From the NCBI RefSeq assembly GCF_017948485.1, contig NZ_JAFFSX010000024.1, positions 124,001 through 188,000 of the forward strand: DNA of 64,000 bases, read 5' to 3'. Of the stretch, positions 8,358 through 17,047 are shown one piece after another (the first letter of the stretch is position 1; every line of letters starts with the position of its first letter). A program made the position numbers and the translations under genes. The DNA is from Streptomyces sp. GESEQ-35. Its GTDB lineage: Bacteria > Actinomycetota > Actinomycetes > Streptomycetales > Streptomycetaceae. The notes under the pieces are model-generated. The model was given only the letters and a program-made list of their open reading frames with translations, had not been told where the DNA came from and ran no database searches.

Positions 8358-8750
8358 ATGACTGAAGCCCCCGACCCCGACGTCGTGGAGCTGGCGACCA
8401 AGATCTTCGATCTTGCTCGGCAGGGACGGACCGAGGCGCTCGTGGCCTACGTCGACGCGGGCGTCCCGGCCAACCTCACGAACGACCGCGGTGACTCCCT
8501 GGTGATGCTCGCCGCGTACCACGGGCACGCGGAGGCGGTGCGGGCGCTGCTGGCCCGGGGCGCCGAGGCCGACCGGATCAACGACCGAGGGCAGACCCCC
8601 CTCGCGGGGGCCGTCTTCAAGGGCGAGGAAGAAGTGATCCGAGCCCTCCTGGAGGGTGGCGCCGACCCGGCCGGGGGTACTCCGTCGGCCATCGACACCG
8701 CCCGCATGTTCGGCAGGACAGAACTGCTGGAACTGTTCGGCGCACACTGA
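8358..8750 (+). CDS. Ankyrin-repeat protein
   Basis: 130 aa, three to four ankyrin repeats covering almost the whole chain (GDSLVMLAAYHGHAEAVRALL at about 47-67, then GQTPLAGAVFKGEEEVIRALL). No catalytic domain or signal peptide. Such small cytoplasmic repeat proteins act in protein-protein binding. ATG 8358 is preceded by GAGAGGCGG at about 10-18 nt. Divergent from smeA. The partner is unknown. Confidence 0.85.
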   Translation: MTEAPDPDVVELATKIFDLARQGRTEALVAYVDAGVPANLTNDRGDSLVMLAAYHGHAEAVRALLARGAEADRINDRGQTPLAGAVFKGEEEVIRALLEGGADPAGGTPSAIDTARMFGRTELLELFGAH

Positions 8751-9072
8751 TCCGAACGCCCTGACCAGGAAAAACAGGCATTCGAAGCAGTCAGGAAACG
8801 GACAACGGGGGAGGCGGTACAAGGCCGCCGGATATTTCGGTCGCGGCAGGGAGAACTGCCGGGTCATCATGACGTCGTGATTCACGGACGCGATGGCCGG
8901 GCAGGTGTTGCCGCACCGCGCGGGCCGTGAGCGGTCCGCATGGGCCACCAACGAGAGGCAGAGGAAGATGGCTTACAGCAAGCAGGAAACGGCGGGCGCC
9001 CCGACGTGTTGTCACGCGGCCAGGTAGAGCAAGATCCCGGTTGCGTCGACGCTTGATGTGAGGCTGTTTCCC
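8751..9072 (+). other. Intergenic region upstream of the HEAT-repeat gene
   Basis: 322 bp with no conventional gene. It holds one possible short leader ORF (8968-9027) and an overlapping 38-codon ORF in another frame (8940-9056) with a poorer ribosome site. No strong hairpin was recognised. Confidence 0.5.
8968..9027 (+). CDS. Possible 19-aa leader peptide with a Cys-Cys-His motif
   Basis: ATG 8968 to TAG 9027, 19 codons, preceded by GAGAGG and AGAGGAAG. The peptide ends ...PTCCHAAR. It stops 45 bp before the HEAT-protein start. Two adjacent Cys codons followed by His and Arg near the end of a tiny ORF recall ribosome-stalling leader peptides that sense an amino acid or metal. The coding status is uncertain. 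Confidence 0.35.
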   Translation: MAYSKQETAGAPTCCHAAR

Positions 9073-10491
9073 ATGTTCGATCCGGTCATAGCGCCCAGTG
9101 GCACGCTGCTCGGCCTGCTCCAGCGGGGCCGCGGCGACGGCACGCTGCACGCGCTCACCGCCCCGCGCGCCGAAGCGCTCGCGGCACTGAACCACTGCGT
9201 GCTGCTCGACCCCCGCCACGACTGGCAGGTGGAGAACCGCTCCCTGTACTTCGCCCGCCTCTACCTCGACCTGAACGGCGAGCTGGACGAGATCGAGGCC
9301 CACCTCTTCGACGTCGAGGACGCCCTCGACACCGAGGAGTCACGCACCGGCCTCGCCCTGGCCGTCCTCGGCCACCTCGCCTCGTACGGCAGGCTGGACG
9401 CCCTGGGACTGCTGCGCAGGTACGCCGCCTCGGGCTCCAACTGGGCCTGGGCCCTGGACGAGCTCGCCCTCCGCGACGACGACGCCGGCCTGCGTGCCCT
9501 CGCGGCCCCCGTCCTGGCCCGCTTCCCGGCCGACGCCGAGGGGGAGGCCGAACTGGCCGCCGCCGTACGCGACGCCTTCGAGCCACGGCCGTGGCGCCTG
9601 TGGGCCGACGATCCGCGCGAATCCATCGCCACGCGCGTGCGTGCCGCCCAGGAGACCGGCTGTTTCGACCGCTGGCAACGCCAGATGCGGCCGACCGGCC
9701 CACGCCCCGGGTGGAGCGTGCAGGCCGTCTTCGAGTGGGCTCAGCAGGGCGTCGAACGCGGAGCGGCTCTCCATGTTCCGGCCGCCCGCTGTCTCACCGC
9801 CGTGGCCGGCCCCGAGGACCGGCCGGAAATCGTCGCCGCCGCCAAGGACGGCAGCGAGGGCGCCCGCTGCACGGCGCTCCGCTACCTCGCCGACAGCAAC
9901 GATCCGGACGCGCTCGACCTGATCGACGGCGCCGTTGCCACCGGCTCGACGCCTGTCGTGGAGGCCGCCGTCGACGCCTTCGAACGCATGCGCAGTGTCG
10001 CCGCGGTCGACCGGGCCCGCGGCTGGGCCCACCGGCCCGACGCCCTGGGCGCCGCAGCCGGACGGGTGCTCGCCTGCCGGGGCGGCACGGGGGACCGGGA
10101 CCTGGTCCTCGGTGCGCTGCGGGAGGCCGTACGGGGCGAAGGGCCCGACGCGCCGACCCTGTGGACCCTGGTGGACGGCACCGGACGGCTCGGCATCCTC
10201 TGCGCGGCACCCGTGCTGCGGCATGTCTACCGAGAGACCGCGTCATCCCATCTGCGTGGCCGGGCCGCCCGGGCCCTGGCCGCCACCGACCCCTCCTTCG
10301 CCGCGGGATTCGCCGTCGAATGCCTCTGGGACTGCGAGGAAGCCACCCGCGAGATCGCCGCCCGGCATGCCGAGACCGGCGATGCCCGGGTCGTGGAGCA
10401 GCTGCGCAGGCTCGCCGCGGACCCGGCAGAGGAGGACGAGGTCCAGACCGCCGTACGCAGCCGGATCGGCCCCGACGCGCCCGCTGTATGA
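9073..10491 (+). CDS. HEAT-repeat protein
   Basis: 472 aa from ATG 9073, with GTGAGG 9 nt upstream; an in-frame GTG at 9058 is the alternative. The chain is a series of helical repeats (for example TPVVEAAVDAFERMRSV, then LRGRAARALAATDPSFA), compatible with HEAT/PBS-lyase-like scaffolds. There are no membrane segments or catalytic motifs. It stands before the glycosyltransferase operon with a 139-bp gap, and behind a possible leader peptide. The function is unknown; a scaffold role is inference from the fold. Confidence 0.75.
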   Translation: MFDPVIAPSGTLLGLLQRGRGDGTLHALTAPRAEALAALNHCVLLDPRHDWQVENRSLYFARLYLDLNGELDEIEAHLFDVEDALDTEESRTGLALAVLGHLASYGRLDALGLLRRYAASGSNWAWALDELALRDDDAGLRALAAPVLARFPADAEGEAELAAAVRDAFEPRPWRLWADDPRESIATRVRAAQETGCFDRWQRQMRPTGPRPGWSVQAVFEWAQQGVERGAALHVPAARCLTAVAGPEDRPEIVAAAKDGSEGARCTALRYLADSNDPDALDLIDGAVATGSTPVVEAAVDAFERMRSVAAVDRARGWAHRPDALGAAAGRVLACRGGTGDRDLVLGALREAVRGEGPDAPTLWTLVDGTGRLGILCAAPVLRHVYRETASSHLRGRAARALAATDPSFAAGFAVECLWDCEEATREIAARHAETGDARVVEQLRRLAADPAEEDEVQTAVRSRIGPDAPAV

Positions 10492-10630
10492 ACACGGGGT
10501 GACTCGCGGGTCAGATGAACATGGACGCGATCTGGCCCGCTCGGGTGGGCAGCGGAACGCTCACGAGTCGTTCGCCGCTCGGAAAGATCCACGTTGACGC
10601 GACCACGTCCAGTACGGCGACAACACCCGT

Positions 10631-11761
10631 ATGCGTGTCGTCATCGTGACCGAATCCTTTCCCCCCGACGTGAACGGCGTGGCCCACTGCGCGCTCCAGA
10701 CCGCCCGACACCTCGTCGATCGCGGTCACGCCCCTCTCGTCGTCGCCCCGGCTCCCGCTCCCGGGAACAAGGTGGCCGGCCTTTCGCCGTGCCCCGTTGT
10801 CCACGTCCCCTCCCTACCGCTCCCCGGCTACCCCCAGGTCCGCGTCGCCCTCCCCAGCCGGCGCCTCGCCGCGGCGCTCATCGAGCACCGCGCGGACATC
10901 GTCCACCTGGCAAGCCCCTTCATCCTCGGCGTCCGCGGCATGGCCGCCGCCGCCCGGCTCGGCATCCCGGCCGTAGCCATCTACCAGACCGACCTGGCCG
11001 GATACGCCCGCACCTATGTGGGCGCCGGCGAGGCCGCGGCCTGGCGTCGCATCCGCTCCGTCCACTCCGCCGCCGACCTCACCCTCGCGCCGTCCAGCGT
11101 GTCCCTGAACGACCTGGAGGCGCACGGTGTGCCCCGGCTGAAGCTGTGGCCGCGTGGCGTGGACACCGTCCGCTTCCGCCCCGACCTCCGGGACGAGAAG
11201 CTGCGCCGGGAACTCGCCCCGAACGGTGAGCTGATCGTCGGCTACGTCGGGCGGCTCGCCCCCGAGAAGCACGTGGAGCTGCTGGCCGGTGCCTCCGCAC
11301 TGCCCGGCGTCCGTGTCGTGGTCGTGGGCGACGGACCCAGCCAGCCGAACCTGGCGGAGGCGCTGCCGGGCGCGGTCTTCCTCGGCCGCCGCACCGGCGA
11401 GGACCTCGCCCGGATCTTCGCCTCGTTCGACGTCTTCGCGCACACCGGCCCCTTCGAGACGTTCTGCCAGACCGTCCAGGAGGCCATGGCGAGCGGTGTG
11501 CCGGTCATCGCGCCCGCCGCGGGAGGCCCGCTGGACCTGGTCGCCCACGGACGCACCGGGCTGCTGGTCCCGCCGCGCGACGCCGGCGCCGTACGGGACG
11601 CGGTGCAGACGCTGGCCGCCGACCCCACGCTGCGGGCCGAATACGGCGCCGCCGCGCGCGCCATGGTCGAGGGCCGCACCTGGGCGGCCGTCGGAGACCA
11701 ACTCATCGGGCACTATGCCCAGGTGCTCAAGACACGGAACAAGACGGTGGTGGCGGCGTGA
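10631..11761 (+). CDS. GT4-family glycosyltransferase (mannosyltransferase-like)
   Basis: 376 aa with the GT-B fold: an N-terminal acceptor half beginning MRVVIVTESFPPDVNGV and a C-terminal nucleotide-sugar half with GYVGRLAPEKH and the EX7E motif in FETFCQTVQEA (about residues 275-283). The sequence resembles actinobacterial GDP-mannose-dependent alpha-mannosyltransferases of the MgtA/PimB type that act on lipid acceptors at the inner membrane face. The exact donor is inferred. ATG 10631 has no clear Shine-Dalgarno. A TTGACG at 10594 and the short distance suggest a leaderless transcript. It overlaps the next gene by four bases (GTGA). Confidence 0.82.
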   Translation: MRVVIVTESFPPDVNGVAHCALQTARHLVDRGHAPLVVAPAPAPGNKVAGLSPCPVVHVPSLPLPGYPQVRVALPSRRLAAALIEHRADIVHLASPFILGVRGMAAAARLGIPAVAIYQTDLAGYARTYVGAGEAAAWRRIRSVHSAADLTLAPSSVSLNDLEAHGVPRLKLWPRGVDTVRFRPDLRDEKLRRELAPNGELIVGYVGRLAPEKHVELLAGASALPGVRVVVVGDGPSQPNLAEALPGAVFLGRRTGEDLARIFASFDVFAHTGPFETFCQTVQEAMASGVPVIAPAAGGPLDLVAHGRTGLLVPPRDAGAVRDAVQTLAADPTLRAEYGAAARAMVEGRTWAAVGDQLIGHYAQVLKTRNKTVVAA

Positions 11762-12924
11762 ACGAGTCACTGCGCATCGTGCGGCTGGCGAACTTCGTCG
11801 CGCCCGCCTCAGGCGGTCTGCGTACCGCGCTGCGTGAACTCGGCAAGGGCTTCAAGGCGGCCGGGCACGAGCCCGTGCTGATCGTGCCGGGTGAGCGGTA
11901 CTCCGACCGGGAGACCGAGCAGGGCCGGGTGATCACCCTGCCCGGGCCGGTGCTGCCCGGCACCGGCGGCTACCGCGTGCTCATCGACAAGCGGCGCGTG
12001 GCCAAGCTCCTGGAGGAGCTGGGCCCCGACCGCCTGGAGGTCTCCGACCGCACGACTCTGCGCTGGACCGGCAAGTGGGCGCGCCGCGCCCGGGTCCCCG
12101 CCGTGATGGTCTCCCACGAGACCGCAGACGGCGTCCTGCGCACCTGGGGCCTCTCGGAGAACCTGTCCCGGCGGACCGCCGACGCCATCAACGTCCGTAC
12201 GGCGCACACGTACTCGCGGGTCGTGTGCACCACCGAGTTCGCGGAGCGCGAGTTCGTGCGGATCGGGGCGCGCAATGTCGTACGGGCCCCGCTGGGCGTC
12301 GATGTGATGGAACGCCACCCTGCCCTGCGGGATGCCTCTCTGCGCGCCGAGTACGCGCGCGTGGACGAGATTCTGCTGGTGATGTGCTCCCGGCTGTCGG
12401 TGGAGAAGCGGCCCAGCACCGCGATCGACGCCGCCGAGGAACTGGTCCGACGCGGACGCCGGGTGCGGTTGGTGGTGGCCGGTGACGGTCCCCTGCGGGA
12501 GCGTCTCGAGCAGCGGGCGCGTGAGCGTTCGCTTCCGGTCACCTTCCTGGGCCACCTGAAGGACCGTGGCCGGCTGGGTGCGCTCCAGGCGTCCGCCGAT
12601 GTGTGCCTGGCACCGGGGCCCGCCGAGACGTTCGGGCTCGCCGCTCTGGAGGCGATGGCCTGCGGTACGCCCGTGGTGGCGAGCGCGTCGTCGGCGCTGC
12701 CGGAGGTGATCGGCTCCGCCGGGGCCACCGCCGCGGATCGCGGCGCGGCCTTCGCGGACGCCGTGGACATGCTGCTGGAGCGGTCCGAGGCGGACCGGCG
12801 GGAGGCGGCACGCGCGCGTGCCGAGTGTTTCGGATGGGGTACGGCCGTCGAGTCGTTCCTTGCCGCACACGACGCGGTGGTGACGGGTCAGGTGCATCGG
12901 GTCGTGCCGGAGCGTGTGATATGA
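11758..12924 (+). CDS. GT4-family glycosyltransferase, second of pair
   Basis: 388 aa GT-B glycosyltransferase. N-terminal SGGLRTALRELGKGF resembles the GGV-type acceptor loop. The C-terminal half has CSRLSVEKRPSTAIDAA, VVAGDGPLRERLE and the EX7E motif AETFGLAALEA (about residues 289-297). It differs in sequence from the upstream glycosyltransferase, so it is not a recent duplicate. GTG 11758 overlaps the upstream TGA, and its own stop overlaps the next ATG, so three genes are translationally coupled. The coupling suggests consecutive steps in making or trimming one glycoconjugate. The sugar and acceptor are not evident. Confidence 0.82.
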   Translation: MNESLRIVRLANFVAPASGGLRTALRELGKGFKAAGHEPVLIVPGERYSDRETEQGRVITLPGPVLPGTGGYRVLIDKRRVAKLLEELGPDRLEVSDRTTLRWTGKWARRARVPAVMVSHETADGVLRTWGLSENLSRRTADAINVRTAHTYSRVVCTTEFAEREFVRIGARNVVRAPLGVDVMERHPALRDASLRAEYARVDEILLVMCSRLSVEKRPSTAIDAAEELVRRGRRVRLVVAGDGPLRERLEQRARERSLPVTFLGHLKDRGRLGALQASADVCLAPGPAETFGLAALEAMACGTPVVASASSALPEVIGSAGATAADRGAAFADAVDMLLERSEADRREAARARAECFGWGTAVESFLAAHDAVVTGQVHRVVPERVI

Positions 12925-13778
12925 GACCGCTGAGTTTCGTTTCCCTCGGCGATTCGCTCACCGAGGGGGTGGGCGATCCCGTCGGGAAAGTCTGGCGCGG
13001 CTGGGCCGCGCTGCTCGCTGACGGGCTCAGTGCGGAGCCCGCGCAGTTCACCAACCTCGCCGTGAGCGGGGCGCAGACGCGTGACGTCCTGGAACGCCAG
13101 CTGCCTGCCGCGCTGGACCTGCGGCCGGACGTGGCGTCCGTCGTCATCGGCGTCAACGACACGCTGCGCTACACCTTCGACATCCACGCCGTGGCCGAAC
13201 GGCTCGACAAGGTGTACGCGGCCCTCGCCGCCCAGGGCACGGTCGTCCTCACGGCCTGTCTGCCCGACCCCGGTTCGATGCTGAGGCTGCCGGGATCGCT
13301 GGCCCGTCCGCTGGCTCGGAGGCAGCGCGCGGTCAACACGGTGGTCCATGCGCTGTCCGAGCGGTACGGCGTCGTGCATCTGCATGCCGCCGAGGAGGAC
13401 TGGATCCAGGACCGGGCGATCTGGAGCGCGGACCGGCTGCACCCCAGCGAGCGGGGGCACCGGGAGCTGGCGCTGCGGTTCCACGGGTTGTTGGCCGGTG
13501 CGGGCGTCGCCAAGGGCTTCGCACCCTCGCCGGTGCCCGAGTTCGCGGTTCCCACCAAGTCGGCGAGCCTGCTGTGGCTGGCCACCGCGGGCACGGCCTG
13601 GGTGATCCGGCGGTGCACCGACCTGCTGCCGAACCTGTTGACGCTCGCTGCCGACGAGATGCGGCACCGTGCGCGTGGGACGAGCGCGAAGCTCGATCTG
13701 CGGGCGGCGCAGGGGGTGTCTGCGGCGCTGGCGGCGTTGTCCATGGCGGAGCAGCAGCCGGAGCCTGATGCGGCGTAG
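12921..13778 (+). CDS. SGNH/GDSL-family hydrolase
   Basis: 285 aa. SGNH blocks are clear: GDSLTEGVG (catalytic Ser, block I) near the start, the block II Gly in NLAVSGA, GVNDTLR (block III Asn) and the catalytic Asp/His pair in SADRLHPSERGH. Family members are esterases or lipases acting on lipid or acetyl esters. There is no signal peptide. About 85 residues follow the catalytic core and include a hydrophobic patch (LLWLATAGTAWVI) that could bind membrane. The ATGA overlap with the preceding glycosyltransferase makes this the third gene of a coupled operon, possibly a deacylase for the glycolipid product. Confidence 0.85.
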   Translation: MRPLSFVSLGDSLTEGVGDPVGKVWRGWAALLADGLSAEPAQFTNLAVSGAQTRDVLERQLPAALDLRPDVASVVIGVNDTLRYTFDIHAVAERLDKVYAALAAQGTVVLTACLPDPGSMLRLPGSLARPLARRQRAVNTVVHALSERYGVVHLHAAEEDWIQDRAIWSADRLHPSERGHRELALRFHGLLAGAGVAKGFAPSPVPEFAVPTKSASLLWLATAGTAWVIRRCTDLLPNLLTLAADEMRHRARGTSAKLDLRAAQGVSAALAALSMAEQQPEPDAA

Positions 13779-13804
13779 CCGGGGTGGTTGGGCGCCGTTT
13801 GGAT

Positions 13805-13884
13805 CTGCGGGTTCGTTGTGGCTGGTCGCGCCCACGCGGCGGAGCCGCATGATGTGACAGCCCCGCGCCCCTGAAGGGCGCGGG
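13805..13884 (+). repeat. Dispersed intergenic repeat, long form (copy a)
   Basis: An approximately 80-bp element containing GTGGCTGGTCGCGCCCACG and ending in a 9-bp hairpin (CCCGCGCCC with GGGCGCGGG, 13862-13884). It matches the inverted copy at 19208-19272 over about 60 bp and shares its left end with the short forms at 20914 and 26843. It sits 27 bp after the SGNH gene stop, between convergent genes, where the hairpin could terminate both. Confidence 0.75.
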
Positions 13885-13928
13885 AGCGCACCCGGCGTTG
13901 ACAAGGCCCCGACGATGACACGCAGGGG

Positions 13929-14798
13929 TCAGCGGCGGCGTACGGGTATGAAGCGGACCGGTGTTCCGGGGGCTGCCTGGGCAGTGGGTGGGAGGTCGAG
14001 GGTGCGGACTACGGCGATCACTGGGTAGCCCCCGGTCGTCGGGTGGTCGGCCAGGAAGATCACCGGGCGGCCGTCGGGGGGTACTTGGACCGCGCCCAGG
14101 ACCATGCCCTCGCTGGGGAGTTCACCGGGGAGGGCCCGCTCCAGGGCGGGTCCTTCGGTGCGCAGTCCTATGCGGTTGCTCGCAGCGGACACGCGGTACG
14201 GGCGTGAGGTGAACGTGCGGATCGCCTCTCGGGTGAACCAGTCGTCGCGCGGGCCGAGCGTTACGTGGAGTACGAGTTCGGCCGGGGGAGCCGGGTGCGG
14301 GGCGACGTCCACGCGTGCGTGCGGTCCGACGGGATGTCCCAGGGGGAGCACTGTGCCGTCCGTGAGCGGCGGTGGGCCGAGTCCGGACAGCAGGTCCGTG
14401 GAGCGGCTGCCGAGCACCGGTTCGACGGCGACACCGCCGGTGACGGCCAGGTAGCTGCGTACACCGGAGACGGCGGAACCGACGTCCAGGACCGACCCGG
14501 CCGGCACGCGCACCGGTGTGCCCCAGGCGACTGGGCGGCCGTCCACCGTGACGGGGCAGGGGGCGCCTCCGACCGCCATGGTGACCGTCGAACGAGGGCG
14601 CACCGCGCAGCCGTTGAGTGTGGTCTCCAGGACGGCCGTCTCGGGCGGATTGCCGACGAGGCGGTTGACGAGGGCCGCGGCCGGACCGTCCAGTGCCCCG
14701 GAGCGGGGCACCCCGAGGTGCGCGTGACCGGGACGCCCGCGGTCCTGCACGGTGGTCAGCGCACCGGCCCGTACGACGACGAGCGCACGGTCCGTCAT
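13929..14798 (-). CDS. pxpC: 5-oxoprolinase subunit PxpC
   Basis: 289 aa biotin-dependent carboxyltransferase-like (KipA/AHS2) protein. Recognisable features are AGALTTVQDRGRPGHAHLGVPRSGALD at the N-terminus (residues 11-37) and the GYPVIA/LADHPTTGG region towards the C-terminus. PxpABC forms the prokaryotic ATP-dependent 5-oxoprolinase that opens 5-oxoproline to glutamate. The start ATG 14798 overlaps the pxpB stop (ATGA). It is the last gene of a five-gene operon. The length is normal for the family. Confidence 0.93.
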   Translation of the reverse strand: MTDRALVVVRAGALTTVQDRGRPGHAHLGVPRSGALDGPAAALVNRLVGNPPETAVLETTLNGCAVRPRSTVTMAVGGAPCPVTVDGRPVAWGTPVRVPAGSVLDVGSAVSGVRSYLAVTGGVAVEPVLGSRSTDLLSGLGPPPLTDGTVLPLGHPVGPHARVDVAPHPAPPAELVLHVTLGPRDDWFTREAIRTFTSRPYRVSAASNRIGLRTEGPALERALPGELPSEGMVLGAVQVPPDGRPVIFLADHPTTGGYPVIAVVRTLDLPPTAQAAPGTPVRFIPVRRR

Positions 14799-15418
14799 GA
14801 GTGCCCCACCGGGACGAAACGGACGCGCGTGCCCGGTGACAGCAGCGCGGCCGGCACGCGCGCGTGGTCCCACAGCACGGCGTCCGTGGTGCCGATCAGC
14901 TGCCAGCCACCGGGCGAGGAGCGCGGGTACACGCCCGTGTAGCGGCCCGCGAGTGCCACCGCACCGTCGGGGACGGCGGTTCGTGGCGTGGCCCGGCGCG
15001 GGACGTCGTAGCGCTCCGGCAGCCCGGTGAGGTAGCCGAAGCCGGGCGCGAAACCGCAGAAGGCGACGCGGAATTCGGTCGCCGCGTGGATGCGGGCCAC
15101 CTCCTGCTCGGGCACACCCCAGTGCGCCGCCACGTCGGCCAGGTCCGGGCCGTCGTAGCGCACCGGGAGGTCGATCACCTCACGCGCGCGTGGGGGAGCG
15201 GGCGGCAGCTCGGTCGCGGTCAGTTCGGAGGCCAGACGGGCCGGGTCGGCGAGGCCGTCGAGGAGGACCGTACGGGCCGCCGGGACGATCTCGCCGACCG
15301 TGAGCGAGCCCTCCGCGCGGCGCCGCAGCAGCTCCGCGTGCAGGGCCTGTGCCTCGTCACCGGAAGCGACCTCGACGAGCAGGGCGCGGTCGCCGACGGG
15401 CAGCACCCGCATGCTCAT
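14795..15418 (-). CDS. pxpB: 5-oxoprolinase subunit PxpB
   Basis: 207 aa KipI/AHS1-family protein. The PVRYDGPDL motif, the CGFAPGFGYL block and the GRYTGVYPRSSPGGWQLIG block are diagnostic. It works with PxpC and PxpA in ATP-dependent hydrolysis of 5-oxoproline. ATG 15418 overlaps the TGA of pxpA; a second in-frame ATG is at 15412. Coupled on both sides, consistent with equal subunit production. Confidence 0.94.
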   Translation of the reverse strand: MSMRVLPVGDRALLVEVASGDEAQALHAELLRRRAEGSLTVGEIVPAARTVLLDGLADPARLASELTATELPPAPPRAREVIDLPVRYDGPDLADVAAHWGVPEQEVARIHAATEFRVAFCGFAPGFGYLTGLPERYDVPRRATPRTAVPDGAVALAGRYTGVYPRSSPGGWQLIGTTDAVLWDHARVPAALLSPGTRVRFVPVGHS

Positions 15419-16173
15419 GTGAAGGCCTCCACCCGGACACCCGACTCCTGGAGCCGCTCCCGGACCCGGCGGGCCAGCTCCACCGCACCGGGCGTGTCCC
15501 CGTGCAGGCACAAGGACTGGGCCCGTACTTCGATGGGTGACCCGGAGTGGGCGGTGACGACGCCGAATCGGGCCAGCCCCACCGAGCGCTCCACGACGGT
15601 GTCCGGGTCGGTGACCACGGCGCCGTCCTGCCCGCGCGGGACCAGCGTCCCCTCCTCGGTGTAGGCGCGGTCCGCGAACGCCTCCGTGACGGCCGGGAGC
15701 CCGGCCTTCCCGGCCAGCGCCAGCAGACGCGAGCCGGGCAGTCCGAGCACGGGCAGTGAGACGTCCGCGAGGAGCACGCCGTCGACGACCGCGCCGGCCT
15801 GCTCCTCGTCGTGCACGACGCGGTTGTAGAGCGCGCCGTGCGGCTTGACGTACGACACGCGCGTGCCGGCCGCGCGCGCGAACACCTCCAGGGCGCCGAT
15901 CTGGTACGCCACTTCGGCCGCCAGCTCGGCGGACGGCACGTCCATCGCGCGCCGCCCGAACCCGGCCAGATCGTGGTAGGAGACCTGGGCCCCGATCCGT
16001 ACTCCGCGCTCGGCCGCAAGCGCGCACACCCGCCGCATGGTGGCCGCGTCCCCGGCGTGGAAGCCGCAGGCCACGTTGGCGCTGGTGACGACGGACAGCA
16101 GCTGTTCGTCGTCGGTGAGCCGCCAGCGGCCGAAGCCCTCGCCGAGGTCGGCGTTCAGATCGATCGCGGTCAT
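15415..16173 (-). CDS. pxpA: 5-oxoprolinase subunit PxpA (LamB/YcsF family)
   Basis: 252 aa, full length. The signature DLNADLGEGFG at the N-terminus, SANVACGFHAGD, and YVKPHGALYN identify the LamB/YcsF family. PxpA provides the ring-opening active site of the prokaryotic 5-oxoprolinase. It starts 52 bp after the DUF1445 gene and is coupled to pxpB by a four-base overlap. Confidence 0.95.
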   Translation of the reverse strand: MTAIDLNADLGEGFGRWRLTDDEQLLSVVTSANVACGFHAGDAATMRRVCALAAERGVRIGAQVSYHDLAGFGRRAMDVPSAELAAEVAYQIGALEVFARAAGTRVSYVKPHGALYNRVVHDEEQAGAVVDGVLLADVSLPVLGLPGSRLLALAGKAGLPAVTEAFADRAYTEEGTLVPRGQDGAVVTDPDTVVERSVGLARFGVVTAHSGSPIEVRAQSLCLHGDTPGAVELARRVRERLQESGVRVEAFT

Positions 16174-16225
16174 CGGTCCCCTCTGGTGCTCGTGCCACTG
16201 CTCGGGCCACTGCTCTTGCCACCGC

Positions 16226-17047
16226 TCATGCCACGCGGAACTGCGCGTCGCGGGCGTCGGTGAGGAACATCTGCCCCGGTGCGTGGGTGATGGCGAACGG
16301 CGGGCGCGACGCCATCACCGCGGCCTGCGGGGTCACCCCGCAGGCCCAGAACACCGGGATGTCGTCCGGTCCGGCAGTCACCGGGTCGCCGAAGTCGGGG
16401 CGGTCGAGGTCGTGGATGCCGAGCCCCGACGGATCGCCGCAGTGTACGGGGCTGCCGTGCACCGCCGGGAGCAGGCTGCTCTCCCGGATCGCCGCCGAGA
16501 GGTGCTCCGGCGGCACCGGACGCATGGACACCACCAGCGGACCGCGCAGCCGCCCCGCCGGACGGCACTGACGGCTGGTCACGTACATCGGGACGTTGCG
16601 GCCCTGTTCGAGGTGGCGGATCGGGACCCCCGCCTCGGCGAGCGCCCACTCGAAGGTGAAGCTGCACCCGATCAGGAACGACACCAGGTCGTCCCGCCAG
16701 CGCCCGCGCACATCCGTCGGCTCGTCCACCAACTCGCCGTTCTCCCACACCCGGTAGCGCGGCAGATCGGTGCGCAGATCCGCGCCGTCCGCGAGAACCG
16801 TCGTGAAGGAACCGGCGTCCGTGACGTCGAGTACGGGGCACGCCTTTTCGTTGCGCTGGCAGAACAGCAGCATGTCGTACGCCCAGTCCGCGGGCACCGA
16901 GATCAGGTTGGCCTGCGTGTGCCCCGCGGCGACTCCTGCGGTGGCGCCCGTCAGGCCCGCGCGGAAGCGGTAGCGGGCGTTCCCCGGGCTCCACGCGTGC
17001 GCGTGCTCGTCGACGAGGGTCAGGGGGCGGTCTTCGGTGCGGTTCAC
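16226..17047 (-). CDS. DUF1445 / D-glutamate cyclase-type putative hydro-lyase
   Basis: 273 aa. Residues GLAAGHTQANL-like (here AGVAAGHTQANLISVP), FLIGCSFTFEWAL and HAPGQMFLTD match the DUF1445 family. A relative is the C-terminal D-glutamate cyclase of animals, which interconverts D-glutamate and 5-oxo-D-proline. Its place between the transporter and pxpABC fits a role on 5-oxoproline of D configuration, but that is inference. GTG 17047 overlaps the transporter's TGA. The longer open frame to 17911 was rejected because it runs antiparallel over transporter codons without homology. Confidence 0.85.
   Translation of the reverse strand: MNRTEDRPLTLVDEHAHAWSPGNARYRFRAGLTGATAGVAAGHTQANLISVPADWAYDMLLFCQRNEKACPVLDVTDAGSFTTVLADGADLRTDLPRYRVWENGELVDEPTDVRGRWRDDLVSFLIGCSFTFEWALAEAGVPIRHLEQGRNVPMYVTSRQCRPAGRLRGPLVVSMRPVPPEHLSAAIRESSLLPAVHGSPVHCGDPSGLGIHDLDRPDFGDPVTAGPDDIPVFWACGVTPQAAVMASRPPFAITHAPGQMFLTDARDAQFRVA

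Noticed and set aside
8940..9056. 38-codon ORF upstream of the HEAT-repeat gene
   Set aside because: Overlaps the better 19-codon candidate in another frame, lacks a good ribosome site and shows no motif.
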